A stretch of 64,000 nt of DNA from Chloroflexota bacterium (GCA_020161265.1 JAIUOC010000008.1:62001-126000); one strand, 5' to 3'; counted from the first letter of the stretch, positions 16,389 to 24,777 are shown. Numbers and translations: made by a program. Notes: generated from the letters alone by a model not told the origin.

Positions 16389-17417
16389 TCAGGTTAATTG
16401 TTTGAGTTCAGGTTTTGTGTTTTTGCGTTGCAACAGGTTGCGCCAACTCCAGCGGCGAGGCCGTGTAATATCCAACGAGCGGCGCAAGCCTTCGCTGGTC
16501 AGGGTAAAACCAACCAACAGCAATACCATCAAAAGCCCAGCAAAAATTGAAACCCACGGCGCACGACTATATTGGCCAAAAAAGTCTGAAAGCATCTGCC
16601 CAAGCTCAGGCTGACCAGCTTTTTGCTTGACAATATCGGGTAAAGGGCTATCGGTGGTTTTATCAGTGTAAATATAGCTGCCGCCGATGTAATAGCCCAA
16701 ATAGCCAAGCTCAGCCACAATCAAGGTGACGGCGGTTAATTCGCTGGCAAGCAACATTGGCAGCAACGGCCAAACCTGAGGCAAAATATAGCGCCGCGTA
16801 ATTTGCCAGCGATTCAAACCAATTGCCTGAGCGCTTTCCAAATAGGGCGCATGCAAAATCTTTTGCACATAGCCCTGCACCACGCTGGCACTATTAACCC
16901 AGCCAGTCATACACAAAGCAACAATAAACGCCGTTAAACCTGCATTATTGGCAGTGATCGGCCTAACCCCTTGATAGACAATTACCGCACTGCCGCCAGT
17001 CCAAATCAAATAACCCAAGGCTACAATCAAAATTGGCAAGGCGCTGGTGATGGTGGTAATTGTATCCAACCAGCTTGCCACGCGTGGCCCTAAAAAGCCA
17101 ACCACCCCGCCAACTACCAGTCCAAGCAGTAAGCGTACCGCCGCAATAATGACACAGAGCACTAAAGTTGGTCGAACCGCCCATAACAGCCGACTCAACA
17201 AATCGCGGCTAATATCATCAAAGCCCAAAGGATATTCGGGATGGCTGAAGGGGGGCAAGGCTTGCATCGGCGGGCCGCCATAGAGTTGGCCTTGATAACG
17301 AAAAGCGCGATGTTCCTCGGCTGGATCATGGGGAGCAAGGCTAGGGCCGAAGATCGCAATCAGCAGCATCAAGCCAACAATGCTTAAACCAAAGGTCAAT
17401 GGCAGATTTTTAAACAT
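16389..17417 (-). CDS. ABC transporter permease, dipeptide/oligopeptide type (DppC-like)
   Basis: 342 residues with about six hydrophobic helices and a substantial periplasmic loop after the first. The EAA-type loop that docks the ATPase is visible as YLESAQAIGLNRWQITRRYI. This is the second permease of a peptide/nickel-type importer and overlaps the upstream permease gene (TAATG). No ATPase or binding-protein gene follows, so the rest of the transporter is encoded elsewhere. An unrelated-looking family-5 binding lipoprotein at 30182 is a possible partner in principle. Confidence 0.88.
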   Translation of the reverse strand: MFKNLPLTFGLSIVGLMLLIAIFGPSLAPHDPAEEHRAFRYQGQLYGGPPMQALPPFSHPEYPLGFDDISRDLLSRLLWAVRPTLVLCVIIAAVRLLLGLVVGGVVGFLGPRVASWLDTITTITSALPILIVALGYLIWTGGSAVIVYQGVRPITANNAGLTAFIVALCMTGWVNSASVVQGYVQKILHAPYLESAQAIGLNRWQITRRYILPQVWPLLPMLLASELTAVTLIVAELGYLGYYIGGSYIYTDKTTDSPLPDIVKQKAGQPELGQMLSDFFGQYSRAPWVSIFAGLLMVLLLVGFTLTSEGLRRSLDITRPRRWSWRNLLQRKNTKPELKQLT

Positions 17418-18379
17418 TAGCCTCTCCCTGCACTAGCTTGCCGCCCAAGCGGGTTGATCCATAAGCTCAGCATCGAGGCTAGTAAATCGACCAAAATCAA
17501 AATTGCGCCAGTCATGGCCAGCAGCAAAGCCAAAATTAATGGGTTGAAAAAAGTAATTGAGCGCGAATTGGTAAGGGTATTGAATAGCATCCAGCCTGTA
17601 CCGCGCCAATCGAACAACGCTTCAACCAAAATTAAGCTGCCAACGACCATCTGTAGGCCACGGCCCAAACTAGCAAATACCGCCGGCGCAACATTGGGAA
17701 TTGCATGGCGACGGACAATTGTGCGCCAACGCAAGCCTTTACTTTTGGCAACTCGCACATAATCTTGCTGAAACTCATGTTCAAGTAAGCTTGCACCAAT
17801 CGAGGCAATATAAAATGCCGGACGCAAAGCCAAGGTTAATGCTGGCAAAATCAGATGTTTGGAGGTGCTATAGCCTTGGACTGGCAAGAGCAATTGGTTC
17901 GTCCAGCCAGCTCGTTTGGCATAGAGCAAACCCAAAACTAACAGTGTGCCCAAGAAAAAACCAGGTATCGCATTGCCCAAAGTAAAGATTGTGACCATTG
18001 TCGGCGAGACTCGCCCAGTGCGCGGCGAAATTGCCAATAAGCACATCCCCAAACCTAAAACGATCGTTGCAAGAAATGCCACGCCTAACAATTGCGCCGA
18101 ACGTACAACAAAATCATCGATATATTCAGCGACTTTTGTCCGTTCAATCCGCCCAAGATCGCCATCGATCATGGCGCTAAGCACACCACGATAGTGAGTC
18201 ATAAACGGACGATCATCGAACTCATACGATACATCAAATCCATTGCCTGTTTGAGTTGACACTTCCTTGGGTGGATAAAAAAAGCCCTGCTGACGATAGG
18301 CATACCACGCCCCTAAAAAGTGTAATGTCGGCACTAACACGATCAACAACGCAAGTTTGCGAAGCAAGAGTCGGCTCAT
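17417..18379 (-). CDS. ABC transporter permease, dipeptide/oligopeptide type (DppB-like)
   Basis: 320 residues with six hydrophobic helices. The EAA-type loop reads YVRVAKSKGLRWRTIVRRH and the end GSLILVEALFDWRGTGWML is typical of DppB/OppB permeases. The start at 18379 has GGAG 9 bases upstream; the long 5' extension of the frame is not conserved-looking and was excluded. First gene of a two-permease operon; its stop overlaps the start of the next by one base pair step (TAATG). Confidence 0.88.
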   Translation of the reverse strand: MSRLLLRKLALLIVLVPTLHFLGAWYAYRQQGFFYPPKEVSTQTGNGFDVSYEFDDRPFMTHYRGVLSAMIDGDLGRIERTKVAEYIDDFVVRSAQLLGVAFLATIVLGLGMCLLAISPRTGRVSPTMVTIFTLGNAIPGFFLGTLLVLGLLYAKRAGWTNQLLLPVQGYSTSKHLILPALTLALRPAFYIASIGASLLEHEFQQDYVRVAKSKGLRWRTIVRRHAIPNVAPAVFASLGRGLQMVVGSLILVEALFDWRGTGWMLFNTLTNSRSITFFNPLILALLLAMTGAILILVDLLASMLSLWINPLGRQASAGRG

Positions 18380-18545
18380 AGTTCTAATCTCCAATTGGCC
18401 CTGAGGAATGAGCGTTGAGGTGTTATGTATATTACTCATTCGCTTAACGAAAGGTTCAGCCTTACGACTGAGCTTGGCGCAATTGGCCATGAGCCTATAT
18501 ATGTAGCAAAGAACATAGAGCAAAGAACATAGAGCATAGGGGTCA

Positions 18546-18676
18546 GGGATCAGGGGCTAGGGGTCAGGCACGAGGGTTTAACCCAGAGGCGCAGAGTTTG
18601 TGAGGGATCAGTTGTCAGGGATAAAGGGCCAGCCTCGCACAACCAAGCTGAACCCTGACCCCTAGCCCCTGATCCC
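18546..18676. repeat. Long perfect inverted repeat (23 bp arms) in a repeat-rich gap
   Basis: The 23 bases at 18546-18568 are perfectly complementary in inverted order to 18654-18676, with an 85-base interior. The arm begins GGGATCAGGGGCTAGGGG. Related GGGATCAGGG and TCCCTGATCC words continue to 18740 and recur near 29510. The interior also holds a CGCAGAGTTTG word. The gap 18380-18770 otherwise contains ACATAGAGCA tandem words and a CCTTCGTGG motif, but no gene. The structure could fold as a long hairpin in either transcript. Confidence 0.75.
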
Positions 18677-18770
18677 TCGCCCTTCGTATCCTTCGTGGAT
18701 CAAAACTGAACCCTAATCCCTAATCCCTGATCCCTCGTAAGATTGTTAAGTTTGTTGCTTAAATTAGTAC

Positions 18771-18800
18771 TTGACGAAATAGCAAGCCATGTGGTATGCT
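18771..18800 (+). promoter_or_regulatory. Sigma-70-type promoter of the aro leader
   Basis: TTGACG (18771-18776) and TATGCT (18795-18800) are separated by 18 bases. Transcription would start near 18807, leaving a 30-base untranslated stretch before the leader peptide ATG at 18837. Confidence 0.7.
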
Positions 18801-18836
18801 CCGGCCAATCGTAATTGACACAAGGTTTTGTCAGCC

Positions 18837-18935
18837 ATGCAATCTTTCAACAGCTTCAACTCATATGCATTCTTTAGCAGCTATTTTTATTACTTTAGCT
18901 GCCATATTGAGTTGTCGCTGCCTACGAAGGATTAG
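18837..18935 (+). CDS. Phe/Tyr-rich leader peptide of the aromatic amino acid operon
   Basis: A 32-codon open frame in which 10 of the first 20 codons are Phe (positions 4, 7, 12, 13, 17, 20) or Tyr (10, 16, 18, 19). It begins MQSFNSFNSYAFFSSYFYYF and ends with TAG at 18933-18935. AAGG lies 11 bases before the ATG, a weak but usable ribosome site. It is placed between a good promoter and a terminator directly in front of aroH, as in the classical pheA leader of enterobacteria. Codons 26-32 contain the 5' arm of the antiterminator. Its expected job is to report on charged tRNA-Phe and tRNA-Tyr by ribosome stalling; the peptide itself probably has no function. Confidence 0.85.
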   Translation: MQSFNSFNSYAFFSSYFYYFSCHIELSLPTKD

Positions 18936-18996
18936 ACACACCTTACTGATTTTGGAAATACCCTTCGGCGCGGAGCGACAAGCTCCGCGCTTTTTG
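18912..18996 (+). promoter_or_regulatory. Transcription attenuator: antiterminator versus terminator
   Basis: Terminator: GCGCGGAGC (18968-18976) pairs with GCTCCGCGC (18982-18990), followed by TTTTTGTTGT. Antiterminator: TTGTCGCT (18912-18919) pairs with AGCGACAA (18974-18981), and CGAAGG (18925-18930) with CCTTCG (18962-18967), which removes the 5' arm of the terminator. A ribosome stalled at the last Phe codon (18894) leaves 18912 onward free, so the antiterminator can form. A ribosome reaching the stop codon covers it, so the terminator forms. A short protector stem, GCAGC (18877-18881) with GCTGC (18917-18921), is also possible. Confidence 0.85.
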
Positions 18997-19018
18997 TTGT
19001 GCTTCACTGGAGGATGCT

Positions 19019-19423
19019 ATGCTCGTTTGTCGTGGAGTTCGCGGTGCAACGGTGGCGGTGGAAAATAGTTCAGAGGCCGTATTGGCAGCAACCAGCGAGT
19101 TGTTGTTGGCCATGGTTCAAGCCAACGAGATTGATCTTGACGATGTTGCTTGTGTCTTTTTCACCACGTCATCCAACCTCAACGCGCAATTCCCAGCTTT
19201 GGCTGCCCGTCAGCTAGGCTGGAACGACTTGGCCATGCTGTGTGCACACGAAATGGATGTTCCTGGCAGTTTATCACTGTGTATTCGGGTGCTGATTTTG
19301 TGGAACACCAGCCGCAAACCCAGCGAGATCATACATTGCTATCTTGGCGATGCCGCCAAATTGCGCCCCGAGCGCGCTCAATCAACAGCGTTGTTGAACC
19401 TGCCCACCTGGCAACCTGCCTAA
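19019..19423 (+). CDS. aroH: Chorismate mutase, AroH class
   Basis: 134 residues. Converts chorismate to prephenate, the branch-point step for phenylalanine and tyrosine. The sequence follows the trimeric Bacillus AroH class: VRGATVAVEN at the start carrying the N-terminal active-site Arg, PALAARQLGW, then CAHEMDVPGSLSLCIRVLI with the active-site Cys/Glu/Arg set, and a late Tyr in IIHCYLGDAAKLRPE. GGAGG lies 5 bases before the ATG. It is the first structural gene after the attenuator and is followed by DAHP synthase after 73 bases. The Phe/Tyr leader fits this enzyme's pathway position exactly. Confidence 0.92.
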   Translation: MLVCRGVRGATVAVENSSEAVLAATSELLLAMVQANEIDLDDVACVFFTTSSNLNAQFPALAARQLGWNDLAMLCAHEMDVPGSLSLCIRVLILWNTSRKPSEIIHCYLGDAAKLRPERAQSTALLNLPTWQPA

Positions 19424-19496
19424 ACTTGGCTGCCATTCGTTCGCGACGGTATTTGGTATTGGTACTTAGGGTTTGTCAATTTGGAGGCATTTGACC

Positions 19497-20522
19497 ATGA
19501 TCGTTGTAATGAAGTCCCACGCTGATCTGACCGACCGTGACGCTGTTTTGGCTCGCTTAGCCGAAAATAATCTCAAAGGCCATTTATCTGAAGGTGAGGA
19601 ACGGATTGTGATTGGTGTCGTAGGCGCAAAAATTCCGGCGGGCTTAGAAGAACAGTTGCAATCAATGAGCGGTGTTCAAACCACACTCCGCATCACCCGC
19701 CCCTACAAATTGGCTGGCCGTGAGTTCCAACAACACAATACGGTCATTCGGGTTGGCGATTTGGAGATTGGCGGCGGCACACCAGTGATCATGGCTGGGC
19801 CATGTTCAGTCGAAAGTGCTGATCAATTGTTACGCACAGCTCACGCGGTCAAGGAAGCCGGAGCCAACATTCTGCGCGGTGGCGCATTCAAACCCCGCAC
19901 ATCACCGTATGCTTTCCGTGGGTTGGGCGAAGAAGGCTTGAAAATTTTGGCTCAAGCGCGGGAAGAAACTGGTTTGCCAATCATTACCGAAGCTCTGAAT
20001 ACCCGTGATGTTGAATTAGTCGCCCGTTACACCGATATCATCCAACTTGGCGCTCGTAATATGCAAAATTTCGCGCTCTTGGAAGAAGCAGGCCAAACTG
20101 GCAAGCCAATCATGGTCAAGCGTGGCCCATCGGCTACCGTCGAAGAATGGTTGTTAGCGGCTGAATATATCCTTGCCACTGGCAATCGCAACGTTATTCT
20201 GTGCGAACGCGGTATTCGCACCTACGAAACTGCCACTCGTAACACCCTCGATTTAAATGCCGTGGCAGTTGCCAAGCGCCGCACTCACTTGCCAGTTATT
20301 GCCGACCCCAGCCATGGCACTGGCAAATGGTACTTGGTGCAACCAATGGCCTTGGCAGGCTTGGCCGCTGGCGCAGATGGTCTGATGATCGAAGTTCACC
20401 ATGACCCCGACCGCGCTTCCTCAGACGGCCCTCAATCACTCAACCACCTCAACTTTGCCCAATTGATGCAACAAGTCCGTCGCCTAATCGCTGCCCTAGA
20501 GCCAGAATTAGCAGTCGCATAA
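19497..20522 (+). CDS. aroF: 3-deoxy-7-phosphoheptulonate (DAHP) synthase, type I-beta with N-terminal regulatory domain
   Basis: 341 residues. Condenses phosphoenolpyruvate and erythrose 4-phosphate, the first step of aromatic synthesis. Residues 1-70 form a ferredoxin-like domain of the kind that mediates Tyr/Phe feedback in Thermotoga DAHP synthase ([17 protein letters not shown], then [11 protein letters not shown]). The barrel shows [71 protein letters not shown] and the metal-binding region [25 protein letters not shown] lies 9 bases before the ATG at 19497. Together with aroH it places entry and branch enzymes under one attenuator, while the N-terminal domain probably adds allosteric control. 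Confidence 0.95.
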   Translation: MIVVMKSHADLTDRDAVLARLAENNLKGHLSEGEERIVIGVVGAKIPAGLEEQLQSMSGVQTTLRITRPYKLAGREFQQHNTVIRVGDLEIGGGTPVIMAGPCSVESADQLLRTAHAVKEAGANILRGGAFKPRTSPYAFRGLGEEGLKILAQAREETGLPIITEALNTRDVELVARYTDIIQLGARNMQNFALLEEAGQTGKPIMVKRGPSATVEEWLLAAEYILATGNRNVILCERGIRTYETATRNTLDLNAVAVAKRRTHLPVIADPSHGTGKWYLVQPMALAGLAAGADGLMIEVHHDPDRASSDGPQSLNHLNFAQLMQQVRRLIAALEPELAVA

Positions 20523-20534
20523 CACAGGGGAAAT

Positions 20535-20650
20535 TTAACCACGAAGAGCACGAAGGGTACAAATGTTGGGTTAGTTGAACACTTGAGTTTTATAAAAGCA
20601 CAATAATCCAAGTAATTAATCTTTGTGCTCTTCGTGTCCTTCGTGGTTAA
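20535..20650. repeat. Inverted pair of the CCACGAAG intergenic repeat
   Basis: TTAACCACGAAG (20535-20546) at the left end is matched in inverted order by CTTCGTGGTTAA (20639-20650), each extended by further CACGAAG units. The pair brackets the short gap between the convergent aroF and ricin-lectin genes and could act as a terminator-like stem. Confidence 0.7.
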
Positions 20651-20654
20651 AAAA

Positions 20655-22673
20655 TTAATTCGTCAGTTTGAAGCGTTGGGCATTGCTACTATTCCATGTC
20701 CATTGCTGAATGTTGGCGTTGTCGGCGCTGCTACCACCAGCCACATCAACCACTTTGCCCGTTGCTCGATTGACAAAGCGCATAAAGCCATCGTCGAGCA
20801 GTTCAAGTCGCCATTGTTGGCTCGGGTTACTCACCGCTGTCCAGAGGTGAATATTGGCTCCATCGGCGCTTGAATCGCCCGAAACTGAGAGCATTTTGCC
20901 GCTGCTGGGGTGGCGCAGCTTGTAATAGCCATTATCGCTATGTTGAAATTGCCATTGCTGGGCGAGGCCAGTGTAGCAAGGCCATTGCAAAATATTCGTG
21001 CCATCAGCACTATTATTATTGGCAACATCAATACATTTATTGCTATTTTTGTTGGCGATTCGCAGTGTGCCCACAGGCTGAATCCGCCATTGTTGGTCGG
21101 GATTGCCCAGCCAAGGCCATTGGTGAGTCGCAGCCCCAGCATCCACCGAACCATAGACGATCGAGAGATATTTGCTACTGTTACGGTTGGCAATCCGCAG
21201 CCAACCATCGCTGACGGTTTGGAAATTCCATTGCTGATTCGATTGATTGTTGCCGCACGACCACTGATGGGCGATCCCACCATCGGCAGTGCTCCACGCC
21301 GCCAGATCTAAACATTTGCCAGTTGCTTTTGAAACTAATTGATAATAGCCACTTTCGGCCAAGCGTAGTTCCCACTGTTGCGCCGTCGCGTTATTACAGG
21401 TCCATTGCTGAACTTTCGTGCCATCGGCGGCATTCGCCCCAGCAACATCCAAACATAGCCCACTACTGCGATTGATCAGATTAAAGGATGCAGCATTGGT
21501 TGGTGGCGGTGGTGGTGGGGTAGGAGTTGGCGGATTATCACCACCCGGCAAGGCGCGATAAACCAATAACAAACGTTCGTTGCGATTGCGATAGGCGGTT
21601 GCTACCAAGCCAAACGTGCCGTTGCCCCAATTGGTCACATGGCTACCATCGCCAAAGGCTCGCCATTTGCCATCAGCACCCTGTTGATAGCTCAAGCCGC
21701 CCCAATATTCCATGCCTGTTGGCCGTTGAATCCACAACTCTACTTTGTACAGTTGTTGGGCGGTTACGCTCGGCTGCAAATTAAGATCAACAAATTCGTT
21801 GCCATGCGAAATGCCAGCCCAGACTTGACCATTATCACTTTCGTCGATTTTGAAGCCGCCAGTATAGATTTTGCGTTTGCTGCCGCCTGGCGCATCGGCT
21901 TCCCAATCTTCGACATCGCGCACATGCTGGCCCTTCAAGCCCCAATAAATATGAGTATTGCGATTGTCGTAATGTTTATATTTGGCAGTGAGCACGCCTG
22001 CCGAACGCGGCAAATAGGTGTTGCCAGCATAATAATCCTCATCGCCAGGAAACATCACATCGGTAACAGCCACAATATCGTTGGTGGTGTTGATGGCGGT
22101 CAGGCTTTGGTTGGCATCCCAGGTTTGTTGGGCGGCAGCAGGCGTTTTGGGCACGCGCACCTTGCCATCGGCCTGAATATAAAAACCAGTAGTATTGCGC
22201 TGCAACGTCCAGCCACAACAGGGCGTGCTAGCATTCCATGGCCCCAATTGATAGCCAGGCATGGTCTGATACGGCGCATACAAACCACCATTGGTCTGCA
22301 CCAACGCCCGCATATCGTACTCGCTGTTGATCGCCCACCCGCGATTTTTGTTGCCAGTTGACCACAACACGCCGCTGGTAATATTGGGCACATTTGGCAA
22401 ACTATAATCACTATTGACCAAATAATAGCTGCCCATATCGCTGTACGAATGGGTCATACTGGGAACATATTCGTTTGCAACATTACTTTGCACCGCGTAA
22501 TTAATGCCTTCAAACGTGACGCTGCCATAGCTGCGGGTGGTGTAGCCCTCAGCATTGACCGCAACTGGCTCGGCAGCACGGGTAGGCTGAGTCAACATCA
22601 CCCCAACCAACAGACTACTCAGACAACTTAGCACCAGCCCCCAACGCCAATGACGATGATTGAAGCCGATCAT
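20655..22673 (-). CDS. Secreted protein with unknown N-terminal domain and six ricin-type lectin repeats
   Basis: About 672 residues. A signal peptide (LVLSCLSSLLVGVMLTQ, cleavage near TRAAEP) is followed by an unrecognised domain of about 350 residues rich in Trp, Tyr, Gly and Asn (VTFEGINYAVQSN, YWGLKGQHVRDVEDW, VELWIQRPTGMEYWGGL). A Pro/Thr linker (PTPTPPPPPP) leads to six ricin B repeats ending in QQW-type boxes, which make two beta-trefoils. These probably bind polysaccharide outside the cell. The N-terminal part may be a carbohydrate-active or adhesive domain. AAGGAG precedes the two adjacent ATG codons; 22673 gives the better spacing, 22676 is possible. Confidence 0.88.
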   Translation of the reverse strand: MIGFNHRHWRWGLVLSCLSSLLVGVMLTQPTRAAEPVAVNAEGYTTRSYGSVTFEGINYAVQSNVANEYVPSMTHSYSDMGSYYLVNSDYSLPNVPNITSGVLWSTGNKNRGWAINSEYDMRALVQTNGGLYAPYQTMPGYQLGPWNASTPCCGWTLQRNTTGFYIQADGKVRVPKTPAAAQQTWDANQSLTAINTTNDIVAVTDVMFPGDEDYYAGNTYLPRSAGVLTAKYKHYDNRNTHIYWGLKGQHVRDVEDWEADAPGGSKRKIYTGGFKIDESDNGQVWAGISHGNEFVDLNLQPSVTAQQLYKVELWIQRPTGMEYWGGLSYQQGADGKWRAFGDGSHVTNWGNGTFGLVATAYRNRNERLLLVYRALPGGDNPPTPTPPPPPPTNAASFNLINRSSGLCLDVAGANAADGTKVQQWTCNNATAQQWELRLAESGYYQLVSKATGKCLDLAAWSTADGGIAHQWSCGNNQSNQQWNFQTVSDGWLRIANRNSSKYLSIVYGSVDAGAATHQWPWLGNPDQQWRIQPVGTLRIANKNSNKCIDVANNNSADGTNILQWPCYTGLAQQWQFQHSDNGYYKLRHPSSGKMLSVSGDSSADGANIHLWTAVSNPSQQWRLELLDDGFMRFVNRATGKVVDVAGGSSADNANIQQWTWNSSNAQRFKLTN

Positions 22674-23268
22674 CATAACTCCTTTTTATTAAAATTATTT
22701 AATCAATCATAGGCTGGAGCAGCTACTTATTTCAATGACCAAAAGAAGCTAGATTTAGCTGTGAGGCGAACGAGAAGTATAAGAATGGCAAAATTGAGGC
22801 TGTTAGATGGGCAAAATGGCATAATCGCCACTTGCAGATTTTGCGCAGAATGGCTAAACTTGGGGGAGATAGATTGTGGGTTCAATCAGCTTTAGTGGGC
22901 AACCGCGCCTGATCACTCCAGTACCCGCCCACCACATGCATCCTTCAAGCAGCGACATCCTATTTGAGCCAAATGCACGTATATGCTTACACCTTGATGT
23001 TTGGTGGCGTAGCTTTTGCTCAAGCAGCCAACAAGCTAATCAAGCAAGCATCAATTGAACATTCAAGCAGCATTGTTGATTGTAATTAATTATGTATATT
23101 TTTATCAAAACCTGCTTTATTTTAAACTTAAATGCAGATCTTGATTAATTATAATCATATTAATCACATTAAATTATATTGCAGCACTTAATTGCGGTGA
23201 AAATACAAAAATCACCGATTAGGCATTCATTGAGGCAGAAAAATAGATTAGAGACGCAGATTTAGGAT
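22674..23268. other. Long intergenic region, no gene seen
   Basis: About 600 bases without a convincing coding region. The first half is of average composition; 23080-23190 is strongly AT-rich (for example ATTATAATCATATTAATCAC) and could hold promoters for either flanking gene. A 60-codon open frame at 22876-23058 with a GTG start was rejected for lack of coding character. Confidence 0.4.
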
Positions 23269-23337
23269 GGATGCACGCTATACGTTAGAATCAATTAGTC
23301 TGGATGCATACTGATTATCTTATGGCCCATCGCATCC
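23269..23337 (+). promoter_or_regulatory. GGATGCA direct repeats upstream of the ECF sigma gene
   Basis: GGATGCAC (23269-23276) and GGATGCAT (23302-23309) are 33 bases apart, about three helical turns, and GCATCC (23332-23337) is the same word inverted. They lie within 110 bases upstream of the sigma factor start, a place where an operator or autoregulated promoter is expected. The element could be coincidental. Confidence 0.3.
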
Positions 23338-23379
23338 ATTTTTCGTTGGATGACGAACATAAGATCAGAAAGGATTTCA

Positions 23380-24000
23380 GTGGCAAATCAACCAGCTTCG
23401 AATGCGGCGCGGGCCGCAGCTTCGGGTGATCAGGCAGATTTAGTGTTGGCAGCCGAGCTAGCCGCAGGCAACATACAGGCCTTAGAAACATTGTACGAGC
23501 GCTATGCCCGCCCAATTTTCTCGTTGGCACTGCGGATTTTGGGCAATGAGGCCGATGCTGAAGAAGTGATGCAAGATGTTTTAGAGCGGGTTTGGCGTTA
23601 TTCAGGGAGTTTCGACGCACAACGTGGCCGCTTTGGCTCGTGGGTCTTAGGCATGACCCATCATGTCGCAATCGATGCAGTTCGCAAGCGCAGCCGCCGC
23701 CCACAAGCGGTCGATGCTGAAGCCAGCGAACTCATGCTAGGCCTCATTTCCGACCCAAATCAACCTGATATGACCGACCAAGCAATCCAGCATGAGCAAG
23801 CTGGGCAGGTTCGTGATGCTTTGCGCAGTTTGCCCGAAGCCCAACAACAAGCAATTGAATTGGCATTTTTTCGTGGCCTAAGCCATCTGGAGATTGCCGC
23901 AACAACCGGTGAACCTTTAGGGACGGTCAAAACCCGCATTCGTCGGGGCATGGAACGGCTCCGCACCGTTCTCTCCAAAACAGGGGTATTCAATGACTGA
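23380..24000 (+). CDS. ECF RNA polymerase sigma factor
   Basis: 206 residues from a GTG at 23380, chosen because AGAAAGGA lies 5 bases upstream; an ATG at 23350 has no such site. Sigma region 2: LETLYERYARPIFSLALRIL, NEADAEEVMQDVLERVWR and FGSWVLGMTHHVAIDAVRKRSRR. Region 4: LRSLPEAQQQAIELAFFRGLSHLEIA, then GTVKTRIRRGMERLR. It resembles the SigK/RskA-controlled group. The last 8 bases overlap the anti-sigma gene, so the pair is made together. It should direct transcription of an extracytoplasmic stress regulon. Confidence 0.93.
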   Translation: MANQPASNAARAAASGDQADLVLAAELAAGNIQALETLYERYARPIFSLALRILGNEADAEEVMQDVLERVWRYSGSFDAQRGRFGSWVLGMTHHVAIDAVRKRSRRPQAVDAEASELMLGLISDPNQPDMTDQAIQHEQAGQVRDALRSLPEAQQQAIELAFFRGLSHLEIAATTGEPLGTVKTRIRRGMERLRTVLSKTGVFND

Positions 24001-24769
24001 CCAACGTGACGAACTTATCGAACTCTATGCACTTGGTGCTCTGCCTGCTGATGAAGCAGCCGAGGTTGAGGATTATTTGGCCTCAAATAGCCAAGCGCAA
24101 CAACGCTATTCTCAATATCGCCATATTTCCCAAGCATTATTATGGAGCGTCGAGCAGCGTGATCCGCCTGCCGGAGCTTACGAGCGTTTTCGTGAGCGCT
24201 TGGCTACGCCCTCAAATGTGCCTGCAAAACCACTAACCCAACCAACCCAACGCCAATCATGGTTGGCAAACCTGTTTGGTCGCCGCTACCGTTTAATTGC
24301 CACTGCGCTCACTATTTTCTTGGTGCTGCTGGGTGGTGCTGGTGGCCGAATTTGGCAATTGCAAAACGAGGTTGGAGCGTTACAACCCTTAGTTGAGCAA
24401 AATAAGCAATTGACGGCTTTGCTCGGCGAATCGGGCACGCAGCTTGTGCCATTGGCCGATACAGGCAACGGCATGGCTGGCGGCACGATCAACATCATCG
24501 TTAATCCGCAAACTGGCCAAAGCTATTTGCGAGCTAGCCATCTACCACCTTTGACCGCCAACCAAAGCTACCAACTTTGGCTAATTGCCGATGGCACGCC
24601 GCAAAGCATGGAAGTGTTTGGAGTTGATACCAGTGGCGATGCCTTGATTTGGATCGATCGGCTGCCCTCGACCGGAGCCGAAAACTTGCTCGGAATTACG
24701 GTTGAGCCAGCTGGGGGCAGCCAACAGCCAACCTCAAATCCGCTCGCAGTCGGCACAATCGATGCCTAA
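23993..24769 (+). CDS. RskA-type membrane anti-sigma factor
   Basis: 258 residues. An N-terminal cytosolic sigma-binding helix domain (LIELYALGALPADEAAEVEDYL, then a RYSQYRHIS segment) is followed by one transmembrane helix (about residues 102-120, LIATALTIFLVLLGGAGG) and an extracytoplasmic domain. That domain ends in the RskA C-terminal pattern: YLRASHLPPLTANQSYQLWL, then SMEVFGVDTSG. It is expected to hold the ECF sigma factor inactive at the membrane until proteolysis. No zinc-binding HxxxCxxC motif is present, as in RskA. Overlaps the sigma gene by 8 bases. Confidence 0.92.
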   Translation: MTDQRDELIELYALGALPADEAAEVEDYLASNSQAQQRYSQYRHISQALLWSVEQRDPPAGAYERFRERLATPSNVPAKPLTQPTQRQSWLANLFGRRYRLIATALTIFLVLLGGAGGRIWQLQNEVGALQPLVEQNKQLTALLGESGTQLVPLADTGNGMAGGTINIIVNPQTGQSYLRASHLPPLTANQSYQLWLIADGTPQSMEVFGVDTSGDALIWIDRLPSTGAENLLGITVEPAGGSQQPTSNPLAVGTIDA

Positions 24770-24777
24770 ACCAACCC

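Noticed and set aside
18807..18996. T-box riboswitch in the aro leader
   Set aside because: No AGGGTGGNACCGCG-like T-box sequence or specifier-loop architecture was seen; the leader-peptide mechanism explains the region fully.
18796..19068. 90-codon open frame across the aro leader
   Set aside because: It overlaps the Phe/Tyr leader, the terminator hairpin and the start of aroH in another frame, and has no ribosome binding site.
22876..23058. 60-codon open frame with a GTG start and a purine-rich upstream run
   Set aside because: Composition is unlike neighbouring proteins, and no family, membrane or signal features are visible.
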